DNA of 64,000 bases from contig JANBTH010000003.1 in assembly GCA_027578815.1 (NCBI GenBank), positions 1-64,000 on the forward strand. Direction: 5' to 3'. Source of the DNA: Coemansia sp. RSA 1804. Its lineage: Eukaryota; Kickxellomycota; Kickxellomycetes; Kickxellales; Kickxellaceae. Below are positions 23,476-32,900 of this stretch, piece after piece. The notes under the pieces are model-generated. The model saw nothing but the letters and a program-made list of their open reading frames with translations. It was not told where the DNA came from and made no database searches. Made by a program: the position numbers and the translations under genes. Positions within the stretch are counted from its first letter, which is position 1. Each line of letters begins with the position of its first letter.

Positions 23476-24342
23476 ATGACTAACGTACAACTGGTCACCG
23501 CGTCCAGCGACAAAGACAGAACCGCTGCTGCACGCGTGTGGAGTAACGCGGTTATAATGCATACTTTATTGCATGAGTACACGAGAAACAACACTCTGGT
23601 ACAGGTTTGCCTTACTTGCAAGCAGGGCTGGCTGTATGCTGTCGAGCGTCTGTGGATGTGTCCGAAACTACGTACTATGAAGCAGCTTTCCGAGATTTCA
23701 GCTACCAGCTCACACACGCTCTTGATCCATATCGGCGACCATAGTCAGTATGGCAGTCTTGTTCATGATCTCAATCTATCTGAGATTGAGTCTTGCTGGG
23801 ACAATATAAGATATGTCGATATTAAACATTTAATTCCATCTTGTAAAAACCTGAAGGTCCTCAATCTTGACATGTGCAATCGAATATCTAACCGCTTATT
23901 TGATAAGCTCTTTCATAGAAACTCGCACCTTGGTGACACGCTCACAAACCTTAACATGGGCAACACCAGGGTTAGCGATGATTGTATGGCATACATTATC
24001 TCGATACATCCAAAGCTAAAGACCCTGTCAGTTTCGTACACTGAAGCTGGAGAGCGTACCTGTTCGTTCATTGGCATATATCTTCCTGGCATAGAATGGC
24101 TAGATATTAGTGGATGCAGATGGGTTACTGATGAATGTGTTGACGATATTGCAGACAGCTGTAAAAACCTCCGTTATCTCTGCCTCCGGTCCTGCCCTTA
24201 TATTATTGCTGAAAATGCCAAGGCTATAATGATGGAGCGTGGTACTGATGTCGAGACAACACACTATGGTTATTTGGAATTTGACTACTGGCAGACAGAT
24301 GACTACTATACTGATAGATCAGAGGACAGCAATTCATGGTGA
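23476..24342 (+). CDS. F-box/LRR protein A
   Basis: 288 residues from the ATG at 23476 (MTNVQLVTASSDKD); I chose this start because the paralogue at 25799 begins in the same place. An F-box-like segment (residues about 15-60, with NNTLVQVCLTCKQGWLYAVERLW) is followed by about five Cys-type leucine-rich repeats, for example LKVLNLDMCNRIS and LRYLCLRSCPYI, the AMN1/GRR1 style. Such proteins usually choose substrates for SCF ubiquitin ligases; the target is unknown. It ends in a short Asp/Tyr-rich tail and lacks the long acidic tail of copy B. It is the first gene of a tandemly duplicated two-gene cassette. Confidence 0.82.
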   Translation: MTNVQLVTASSDKDRTAAARVWSNAVIMHTLLHEYTRNNTLVQVCLTCKQGWLYAVERLWMCPKLRTMKQLSEISATSSHTLLIHIGDHSQYGSLVHDLNLSEIESCWDNIRYVDIKHLIPSCKNLKVLNLDMCNRISNRLFDKLFHRNSHLGDTLTNLNMGNTRVSDDCMAYIISIHPKLKTLSVSYTEAGERTCSFIGIYLPGIEWLDISGCRWVTDECVDDIADSCKNLRYLCLRSCPYIIAENAKAIMMERGTDVETTHYGYLEFDYWQTDDYYTDRSEDSNSW

Positions 24343-24617
24343 TAACAAACAGATGGCAAAAACGGCATCATCAAAGAGGACTGGATCTTTGCCAAAGAAA
24401 ATCTAAACCAATTTATAAAAAAAACTCTTAAACTCAAGCTTTTCACACATTTTATATATACTTTATTTAAACATGTTTAGGTGCGGCAAAGACAAATAAT
24501 CTACGAGCAAGCTAATTCAACACCATCCAAACTAGTAACAACATATATAGCGTATGAATCGTATGTAAACAAGTAACAAAGTAGATATTTATTCATCTGC
24601 CAATCCCTCGTGTTGAT

Positions 24618-24767
24618 CTAGAAACTTAGTACCTTTCCACGTCTGAAATTTTCTTGCATGCTTAAAGTTTTATTACAATCTCTACAGTATCCTTTTTCGA
24701 GACATTTTTATTTTGTATGACAATTTATAGAGTTTTTTGCTTGACATATGATGCACTCCTCACACAT
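24618..24767 (-). pseudogene. Cys-rich micro-ORF, copy A, interrupted by a stop
   Basis: This is the 50-codon counterpart of the intact ORF at 27031-27195. It starts MCEECIICQAKN, has a TAA at codon 20 (24708-24710), then resumes with KCLEKGYCRDCNK to a terminal TAG. The seven-cysteine plan is kept (Cys2, 5, 8, 16, 22, 28, 31) despite the stop, with a three-residue deletion next to it. The strong spacing match to copy B shows common descent. A sequencing error at the stop cannot be excluded from here. Confidence 0.6.
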
Positions 24768-25798
24768 TTTCAATAAAATACCAAAAAGTACTGAATTTGT
24801 AATATAGAGCCCTAGTTAATTGGGCAGTGGAAATGTTGAATATTTTAGAAGTAGGGAATAGTAAATTTTTTGCAATTTGGATTAAAAAAAACTGCTTACA
24901 TTTTATATTCAACAACGCAAACAACAAAAAAGTAGTTGGCAGAATTTTTCACGTATTACATCAAATAAATTTTATCGCTAGCTCTTCAATATTTTTATTT
25001 ATTAATTTGAAACATAAAACAAAGACTTTAAAATAGTTTTGATGTAAACTGGAAACCATTTAAGCACTGCTTGCCAATATACAGCTTGATTTCATATTGT
25101 CAGTATTACGTATGAATATAAAGCACTTAGCCTTTATATGATACTCAGACATTGTCGTCGTTTATTATCAGAAAAACATCCTATATTATTCAACAAATTA
25201 TTCTTTAAAAAGTCACATTTTTGTATAAAATAGCAAAGTAATGCGGTACGTTCAAGAAGAATACAATTAAATATGTGTTGACACTTTTCGCATCATTGTC
25301 TTATATCTCTGTATTCTGTTATAGTCATAAGAATAGTGGTCATCTAGAAAAATAAATTATCCAATCTTCCTTGCATGCTCAAATCAAATTTGTACTACAG
25401 CATATACATTTTTCTATTGAAAAGAATTCATGCGTATAACGATGTCCAACTCTAAAACATTTGGCTCTTCTTTAAAAGTTTTGAACCTTTTCTTCATTTC
25501 CTGCCCACTATATTGAACACCATTTAGTCGAAATTAGAGTTATATGATCGTGACCATAACTGTAGATCAGTTGCATCATCACAAACCAGCGAGAGGCTTG
25601 GGTGTTTTTTAAGGAATCACATTTTTCTCTTTCAGTTCTTTCATGTTTTTCTGCTCCACATATTTTTATTTCCAGTCTCTACTACCTTAAAAACTACACA
25701 AATAAAGGACGACGCTTAAACACTCATAATCGCATAACTGTTTTATATCTATTTCTCACTGTCCAACCAGTATTCATCCGTTTTCCTCGTTTTGAACA
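24768..25798. other. AT-rich intergenic DNA, right part of duplication copy A
   Basis: Very AT-rich. The first 250 bases resemble 27196-27400, but the frames are not conserved between copies, so this looks non-coding. I see nothing else except the upstream region of F-box/LRR gene B. Confidence 0.45.
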
Positions 25799-26806
25799 AT
25801 GACCAGCGCACAGCTGTCTACCGTGTCCAGCGACAAAAATGGGGCAGCAGTAGCACGAGTGTGGAGTAACGCGGTTATAATGCATACCCTATTATATGAG
25901 TATGCGGAAAACAACACCTTGGCACAGGTGTGCCTCACTTGCAAGCAGGGCTGGCTGTATGCCGTCGAGCGTCTGTGGATGTGTGCTAGACCACGGTATA
26001 TGAAGCGATATAGAAAGCTCCTTAATGTCGTCTCACAACAACTTTTGTTTAAAATTGGCGACCATAGTCAGTACGGCAGTCTCATAAAAGAACTCGATCT
26101 CTCCATGCTCGCTGATCGTTGGGACAAGATACAATACGACAACCTCTGGCCCATCCTTTCATGCTGCGTTAATCTGAAGATCCTCAACCTCAACATGTGC
26201 CAAATGATAAGCGGTTCCTCGTTCAAAATGCTTTTTAGAAACAACCCGCACCTTGGCGAAAATCTCACAGATCTGGAAATAAGCGACGCCAAGATTCACG
26301 ATTGGGAGCTAGACGGCATTATCGCGGAGCTTTCAAAGCTAAAACACCTATCTCTCTCTAACACTGGCGCTGGCGATGCTACCTGTTATGCCATTGGAAC
26401 GGCCCTTCCTGGCATAGAATCGCTAGACATTAGCGGATGCAAGCAAATTGAGGAAAGCTGTATCAATACTATTGCGGTCTACTGTAAGAACCTCCGCTAT
26501 CTCAATGTCAAATACTGCCCTCGCATTGTAGCTGATGATGTTCAAGATTTAATTACGGAGTATGGTATCTTTGTCGACATATCCGATGACGACTATGACC
26601 ATGGCGATGATTTTGACGACACCGATGATAATAGTTATGACGACGATGATGGTGATTTTGAATATGTTGACCTTAATGGTATTGATATCTCCAGGTATTT
26701 CCAGCGTCTCGGATTGGATAATGAATCGGATGATGAATATACTGATACAGACAATACCGATGACGATGATCTTGACAAAGGGGACAATTACAACAAGGAA
26801 AACTAG
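25799..26806 (+). CDS. F-box/LRR protein B with acidic tail
   Basis: A 335-residue paralogue of the protein at 23476. The N-terminal 60 residues are nearly identical in plan (VWSNAVIMHTLLYEYAENN, then QVCLTCKQGWLYAVERLWMC), and Cys-type LRRs follow (LKILNLNMCQMIS; GIESLDISGCKQI; LRYLNVKYCPRI). From about residue 255 it has an acidic tail of about 80 residues, with Asp/Glu runs broken by a hydrophobic patch (VDLNGIDISRYFQRLGL). That tail is absent from copy A and could be a binding or nuclear regulatory segment; this is a guess. Likely an SCF adaptor by family; the substrate is unknown. Confidence 0.85.
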   Translation: MTSAQLSTVSSDKNGAAVARVWSNAVIMHTLLYEYAENNTLAQVCLTCKQGWLYAVERLWMCARPRYMKRYRKLLNVVSQQLLFKIGDHSQYGSLIKELDLSMLADRWDKIQYDNLWPILSCCVNLKILNLNMCQMISGSSFKMLFRNNPHLGENLTDLEISDAKIHDWELDGIIAELSKLKHLSLSNTGAGDATCYAIGTALPGIESLDISGCKQIEESCINTIAVYCKNLRYLNVKYCPRIVADDVQDLITEYGIFVDISDDDYDHGDDFDDTDDNSYDDDDGDFEYVDLNGIDISRYFQRLGLDNESDDEYTDTDNTDDDDLDKGDNYNKEN

Positions 26807-27030
26807 ATATTTGCCACTAAAAATAATTCATACTAATTTATAACAAACATAAACCCACTCATATATACTTTATTTAAATGCAACTAAATAAAATCAAAAT
26901 GTAGAACCTATATATACCTTATTCAGCACCAATCATTCTAGTATCAGCATATATAGAGCATATATTTCTTTTCTTATTTGAGCAGGTTGCAAAATGCAGG
27001 TTTATTCATGCGTGTATCTCTCGTGTTGAT

Positions 27031-27195
27031 TTAGAAATCTAATCTCTTACCTGAATTCTTTGCTTTAAGAAGCGGGCCCAGTTTATCATAACATTTACGA
27101 CAATATCCTGTCTTTTTGATGCACTTTGGTAGATTCATTACATTACACCCTTTGAACTTGAATCTCCCGCAACCTAAACAACGTTTTTCACACAT
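27031..27195 (-). CDS. Cys-rich 54-residue micro-protein (zinc-finger-like)
   Basis: A complete 54-codon frame, convergent with F-box/LRR gene B and 224 bases from its stop. It starts MCEKRCLGCGRF and contains seven cysteines in 54 residues: Cys2, 6, 9, 17, 25, 32, 35, ending the Cys-rich part with GYCRKC. Paired CxxC motifs (6/9 and 32/35) suggest a small zinc-binding fold. The C-terminus is basic. It has no signal peptide, so a cytosolic or nuclear place is more likely than secretion. A degenerate homologue lies in the same position beside copy A. Conservation of all cysteines between copies argues that it was once translated; expression is unproven. A GTAAG near its end could be a donor site, so the protein may continue in another exon. 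Confidence 0.5.
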   Translation of the reverse strand: MCEKRCLGCGRFKFKGCNVMNLPKCIKKTGYCRKCYDKLGPLLKAKNSGKRLDF

Positions 27196-28118
27196 GATTC
27201 AATCGGGTATCAAGAAGAAATATGTTGGCAAACTATTAAAAAAGTATAAATAATGGGGTTGTATTAGAAATGAGGAATATAAAATGCTTGCAATTTGGGT
27301 TGTACAGAAAAATTGTACACATTTTATAGCCAACCAGTTAAGGAACAAAAAAAGCCGATGGACATTTCCGCATTTCGTGTTGTTTAAATATTTTTATGCC
27401 ATCAGCATAATAAGCAGATATAAAAATAATCAGAAATTTATATAATATTTCCGAAAACTATTGCAATTAATTATGAAGCAAGATAAAATTCATTAAGTAT
27501 CTATTTCCAACTAATCACCTTTTATAATAAAATACAGTCAAGTTCCGCGATGCACACACAAAATAAAAATGTGTGCTGGAGATGTGTTGGCACCTTGCTA
27601 TATTGCTGCCTTTCTATCTGTCTTCAATTATTGCTATAACATTGTCGACAACCAAGCAGAATCATTGTCCAATATATCTTTTCTGTCCAAATCAAATTGA
27701 TACTGCAATCTCTATGTTATTTACAAAAGAGCTGAACATATTGGTAGAACCTTGAGAAATAACATCTCTTCTCCTCTTTGTGTTTGTATTAGAGTAAGCA
27801 ATATTAAAAGTTGCATAATAAGAAGTTTCCATTAGGGAGTTTCAAGAGAAACAGCTTGTACACATTTTAATGTTCAGCTCTACAGAGCTGCTTTTCCGCT
27901 CATCAAGCGTGAATGGTTTTCAAATGAAAATTTACCAAATTTCCTTGAGGATCTGCTTAACCTCGACACCATTTCTGTTACCGTTCTGCATGCCATACGA
28001 TCCGCACCATAAATGTTTATGTTTTATTTTCAGATCTCGTAAAAAGAGACAACCACTATTACTTTTTTGTTTTTAAAAAAAAGTCCAATTATTTTTATTT
28101 ATCTTCTAGTTCTTTAAG
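27196..28118. other. AT-rich intergenic DNA
   Basis: The first 200 bases belong to duplication copy B. The remainder has no supported gene and includes the upstream region of the F-box-like gene at 28119. Confidence 0.4.
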
Positions 28119-29840
28119 ATGCCTGAACTTTCGAAATTTCAGTCCCTTCCTTTGCTCGTTGTCGATTCTATTGTACAGAAGTTGGTTAACGACAAACGTA
28201 CTTGTTTTATCTTTTCACCCAGATACTCAACAGAATGTGCAGCATTGGCGAAGGCGGCGTCCAAACAATGGAAAATCCTCTACAATGTCAGTCGGTACTG
28301 GCGGGATCTTGCGCTTAGATTCTTTTGCAAGAGAGCTACCGTAAGACTGGTTTATGGAATCTTTGATTATCTTGAGATAGCGTTTGACAACCGGCCATTA
28401 GAACTCTATGTACCTAGCGACACCCAACACTTTTCCTACGTCAAGAATGTCATCATCCATTTGGGAGGAATATCAGACCATTTGTCCAGGACCTTTGCAG
28501 TATTTGCTGATTCCTGGCCCGGCACGATAGTCTTTCCAGATGCCAGTAAGATAACTATGGTTATGGAAACAAGAAAGGAACTAGATTATCTCAGATCTTC
28601 AACTATTTCAGAATCCGATCGAACGGCACTGCAGCGTATCACTGGAAAAGTATTGAAGGCGCTGCCTAAGTTTAGCAGAGCCACTATTGAAATAAGGGGA
28701 CATGAAGCGAAATACACGCACTATATCACACGCGAGGTATTTGCAGAACATGGTCTCCACAAAATTCTGACATCAATTTTCACAGGATCCGATATATGGG
28801 ATCCAAACATTAGATCCGCCACATTTATCAAGGAATATCCGTACCTAGTAAGCGAAACTAGTCTGACCAGTCTTTATTTTCTTTTTCCACACATGATTAA
28901 AGAGGCTGTGGATGTCATTGTCCGAAATGCGCCGATTCTTGTCACGCTTGTGCTGGACGTTTTTCCAATGTCACTACTTGAAGATATAATGCTTGACAAG
29001 GAAAAAAATCCCATCGTATATCCCCGCTTGAAGACATTCGAATATTACATCATGTCGAACCTTAGACGGGACAGGTATCCAAAAGATGTAAAAGGGGTTC
29101 CGTTTCCTTCTCTGGAAAGGGTAAAATGCCAAGCAATGTACGTATTCAAAGACGACGCACTGTTCAGAGGCTGCAGCGAGTCCCTAAAGCATTTGGACAT
29201 GAGAATAGATATCCCAGCTATAAATATGCTCACAGAATATGGTGTGGTTGAAAAGCTTAGAAACCTGCGCAGTATCAACATAAAATTTGGTTACAGTTCG
29301 CACGGGTATGGAGACAAATCGACTCGCCCATTGCAATTTGCATTTGAGCTGGTTTCGCAGTCAACACGGTCGCTTGTTCTACGTGATTTTTTAGACGACT
29401 ACTCAATTGCTGAGACCATTGCACAGTATCCAAATATGCAGAGCCTTGTTCATCTCAATTTGAGCAGTGTCAAGCTGAAACTCACTGAGGTAATAGAAGT
29501 GATAAAGATACTGCCGAATCTCGAGTACTTTCGATATACATGCAACGGACTTGGATCAGTGCCTGGACGGTTGCAGTCAAAGAATATACCTAGACATGTT
29601 CTCAAAAAGTATTATCCGCTGAGCCTGCGTCTTAAATACTGCGACATAAACACATTCGCGAATAAACCAACCAAGTCTCTTGCTATTACAGCTATGCTGC
29701 TTGCTCTTCTGTGTCCAAGGTTTACGTTTGCCAAAGTACCGGATGAAGTTCTTGCAGCCTACAACAGCACGATTGAGAATTCCATCTGCGATGAGCCCTA
29801 TCTGGAGTTTTCCGACAGGTTACAGTGTCTTTTGAGATAA
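28119..29840 (+). CDS. F-box/LRR-like protein, paralogue of the gene at 9.1 kb
   Basis: 573 residues, starting MPELSKFQSLPLLVVDSIV. The N-terminus aligns with the gene at 9071-10756, with the shared motif WKILYNVSRYWRDLALRFF at residues 51-69. A later RGCSESLKHLDMRIDIP matches the RGSNKTLDYLNIRTNIG of the paralogue, and the C-terminal segments also align. The body consists of irregular leucine-rich segments. F-box-like by its first 50 residues; the SCF role is inferred. The ATG is preceded by an AT-rich leader with TTTTTATTT tracts. Copies lie 17 kb apart on opposite strands, so dispersal was not a simple tandem event. Confidence 0.72.
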   Translation: MPELSKFQSLPLLVVDSIVQKLVNDKRTCFIFSPRYSTECAALAKAASKQWKILYNVSRYWRDLALRFFCKRATVRLVYGIFDYLEIAFDNRPLELYVPSDTQHFSYVKNVIIHLGGISDHLSRTFAVFADSWPGTIVFPDASKITMVMETRKELDYLRSSTISESDRTALQRITGKVLKALPKFSRATIEIRGHEAKYTHYITREVFAEHGLHKILTSIFTGSDIWDPNIRSATFIKEYPYLVSETSLTSLYFLFPHMIKEAVDVIVRNAPILVTLVLDVFPMSLLEDIMLDKEKNPIVYPRLKTFEYYIMSNLRRDRYPKDVKGVPFPSLERVKCQAMYVFKDDALFRGCSESLKHLDMRIDIPAINMLTEYGVVEKLRNLRSINIKFGYSSHGYGDKSTRPLQFAFELVSQSTRSLVLRDFLDDYSIAETIAQYPNMQSLVHLNLSSVKLKLTEVIEVIKILPNLEYFRYTCNGLGSVPGRLQSKNIPRHVLKKYYPLSLRLKYCDINTFANKPTKSLAITAMLLALLCPRFTFAKVPDEVLAAYNSTIENSICDEPYLEFSDRLQCLLR

Positions 29841-29955
29841 TTATTCTATTTGTTCTGAAACTACCTATTGTGTATATAAACAGACAAAAAAATGCACTGC
29901 ATAATAAAAACAAACAGTAAAAATAAAGAAGAGTACAAGTGTAAGAGATAATTTT

Positions 29956-32900
29956 TTACTGTATAGAATAATCATACGCATTCGGGGGTATTCTGCTAGG
30001 CTGGCCAGCAGTATCAAAAGACATTTGCTGCTGCTGCTGCTGCTGATTAGGATGCTGCTGCTGGTTCTGGTGGCCGAACGGTTGCTGGTGGTAAGGATTG
30101 CGACCATCGGGGCCCATCATTTGGTTAAAAGTGACGGCGGCAGCACTGGTGGCAGCTCCTGGATAGGGAGGCACAGGTTGAATGTGAAATGCATTCGGTT
30201 GCGACGTAAACGACGGGAGATGCGAGGAAGAGGAGGGTCCTCCAGGAGTGGTTGTGGTGTACATATGGTGCTGTTGGTATTGCGCGGGAATCGCCGGATT
30301 GTTGTTGTTGGCAGACACTGCGGCCATTGCTGTGCCCAGCATGTTCTCGCCATTGCTGCCTACCATTCCAGAAAGAGAAGAGCTGTTCAGTTGCTGCTGC
30401 CGATAGTGCTGTTGGGAGATCAATGGTTGACTCGATGGGTGGTTGGACATTGATACGGCAAGTACTTGGGATGCCACGGAATCAAAACCCATGTTTGAAG
30501 CCAGCCGCGCAATTGCAGACCCAAGGGCCTCGCCCTCGTTTCTTGCGCTATTCGGTGGCTGCATTCCCGAAGGCGCTGCCGGTACTTGTTGCCTTTCGTG
30601 CTGTTTTCCTTGATGCTGCTGCTGTAATGCATTCAATGTCTTGTGGTAGTCGTAAACCAAATCGTTCCCACTGTCGCCACGACCACCAGATATCCGCATG
30701 CGTTTTGACTCGTCGCCGGTTGGAGTAACAACATTGGTTGAAGTACCCAGCCCATGGGCCCGTTTAGAACCAACATTGGAGTTCTGCAAAGACGACAGCT
30801 GTGAGTTCAGTGCAGGAGGAGCTGAATCTGGAGGCGCATTGGCAGGATCGGATAACAGGGCTTCCAATAACGGCAAGCTGTCCACATTACCCGGAGTTGT
30901 GGCTGCCGCATTCTCTGCCAAACGCTGCTGAAGCTGCTGGTATATTTGCGGATTGCTTGACGTAGAACTCAGTAGCAGCGAGGAATGAGGGTTTGTTGCG
31001 CTGCTCCCTACTACCATGTTGCCAATGCTGCCCATAGGATCGGATATCGCGTTTGCCCTATTGTTCGTCAGCGTTTGAAGGTCAATCGCTTGCATCCCGT
31101 TTGCCAATGCAGAAGGCAGCCCAGAAACCAGCGTGTTCCCCGTGTTGGGCGTCGATACATCGAATTGGTAGTTTGGCTTGTGCACGTGCCCAGCAAGACC
31201 ACCGTCGGGCGTGTCGATTGGTGCTGGCTCGGTGATAGATGTCTGGCTTGAAACGCTGGTGGCGGCAATGGACGATCCAAGGCCATGCGACGCTCTGCTG
31301 TGCTTTCCGCTATGTTTGTAAGTGTGATGACTCGAGGGTGTGCGCGCAATAGACAAGCCGCGGGGCGGACGGCACACAAGTTTCCAGTATCCGCGCATGG
31401 CATTCTGCATCCACTTGGGACACTCGCCGGGAGTGCGCGACACGGCAAGTGGGGCCTCTGTCAGCCCAAGCGAAAGTAAGCGCAGACGATGGTCCAGCGC
31501 CATGGTGACTGCATCGATGCTACGTAAAAAGTACTCAACTGTGACACCAGATAGCTCAACCTGCGGCGGAAGAGGCATGTCCATGCTATCAACTCCTTGG
31601 TCCGTCTTAACTTTGCTGTTTTCCAGGATATCGTAGACCGTGATCTTCTTTCCGCTTCGGATGTGGGGCGACGACAGTCTGCCTATGAGCTCCGAGAAGG
31701 TATCGCCAATGTCAAAGTTGATTGACTGGAGCTTGTTCTCGGCCTGCTCGCGACAGATGCGCGAAAGCTGCCGCTCATACAGGCGGCGAAACAGATGCAG
31801 ATCCAGGCTGATTGCCAGAGGCAGAACGCTCCATGCCGTAGCCAGCTTGGCCAGATTACCGAATCTAGTTGCTGGCGCAGTGCGGTCTTTGTTGCTCGGT
31901 CGGCGGTCATCGGCAACAGCGCCCTTCGATACCAATCGCTCTCTACCGCGCGTACTGCCTTCAACAGACCGAAGCCGTCGCCGACTAGACGCTAATGCTC
32001 CGTTAGGAAAAAGCTTACTCCGGTACAGGAGCTGAATATGGCCAGACGGGAACCGCAGCGGATCTGTATCGGGAGAGACCTTCTGCTCCGTTTGCACCGA
32101 CTCGCCATACACCTCTTCCTTGAAGCTTTTCCACTCTTCAGAGACGGCAGTTGGATTGACGAGTGAGTGGATATGGGAGACTTGTCTTTCAGCCTCGGGA
32201 TTTGCATAGCCAGAACCTAATTGCGGGTCGTTCTTGGGACTTGACCGTGGTCGCTGTGAAAACCGATGAGATAGCGTGTGTGTCTGACTACTAGCAAAGG
32301 AAGCCGCTTGCTCTGGCTGTCGAGGAAACTGCGTGGGGTCCCACATTTCTGAAAGCGCCTGGATGGTTGCAATGTCATCCGAGTTGAATCGTTCGTGCAG
32401 ATCATGGAGTATGGCGGATGAAACCGTATGGATCAGCTCAACAAGTCGGGACTGGCTTTCCACCCGAGAGTAATTGGATACCTGGAACGTGCGGAACTGG
32501 CAAGCGGTATCGTACTTGTCCGTCAGCTGCATGAATTCGTTGAGATGGAATCCGGCGTAATCCTCTTCGCTGCTGTTGTCGTTGGTGCTGTTGCTGCCAC
32601 CGGTATTGCCATTGTGATTGTTGTGGTTGCCGTGGTGGTTGGCATCGCTGGAATCCTCCTCCTCGTCGCCGTATATAAGCGTCACCGACTCAATGGCATC
32701 CTTAACAGTGCCAACGTACGCACGCAACCGCTGGTCAAGAGTATGATGAGAGGGCTCTTCCAGCCGTCCAAACGCCCTTGCCGGCATATTGCTGCACCGA
32801 GCAACGTCGATTACAGGTTTAACTAGGGTCAGTATGTCTGCCATAAAGTGCAGGCATCCGAGAAAGTTGTAATCCCGGAGCCGCTCAAACAGCACATCGG

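Larger units (their letters stand above)
23476..25020 (+). repeat. Tandem segmental duplication, copy A
   Basis: Copy A of a unit that recurs at 25799-27400, an offset of about 2.3 kb. Similarity is seen in the F-box/LRR gene, its 3' flank (a shared TATATACTTTATTTAAA), the convergent Cys-rich ORF and the AT-rich DNA beyond it (shared GCAATTTGG and CACATTTTATA-like blocks). The outer boundaries are approximate. Confidence 0.7.
25799..27400 (+). repeat. Tandem segmental duplication, copy B
   Basis: Copy B of the cassette at 23476-25020, in the same orientation. It holds F-box/LRR gene B and the intact Cys-rich micro-ORF, in the same order and spacing. The coding parts are better conserved than the flanks. 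Confidence 0.7.

Noticed and set aside
24833..25036. Small + strand ORF in duplication copy A (MLNILEVGNSKFF)
   Set aside because: The corresponding DNA in copy B is similar, but the reading frame is not conserved, so the similarity looks non-coding.
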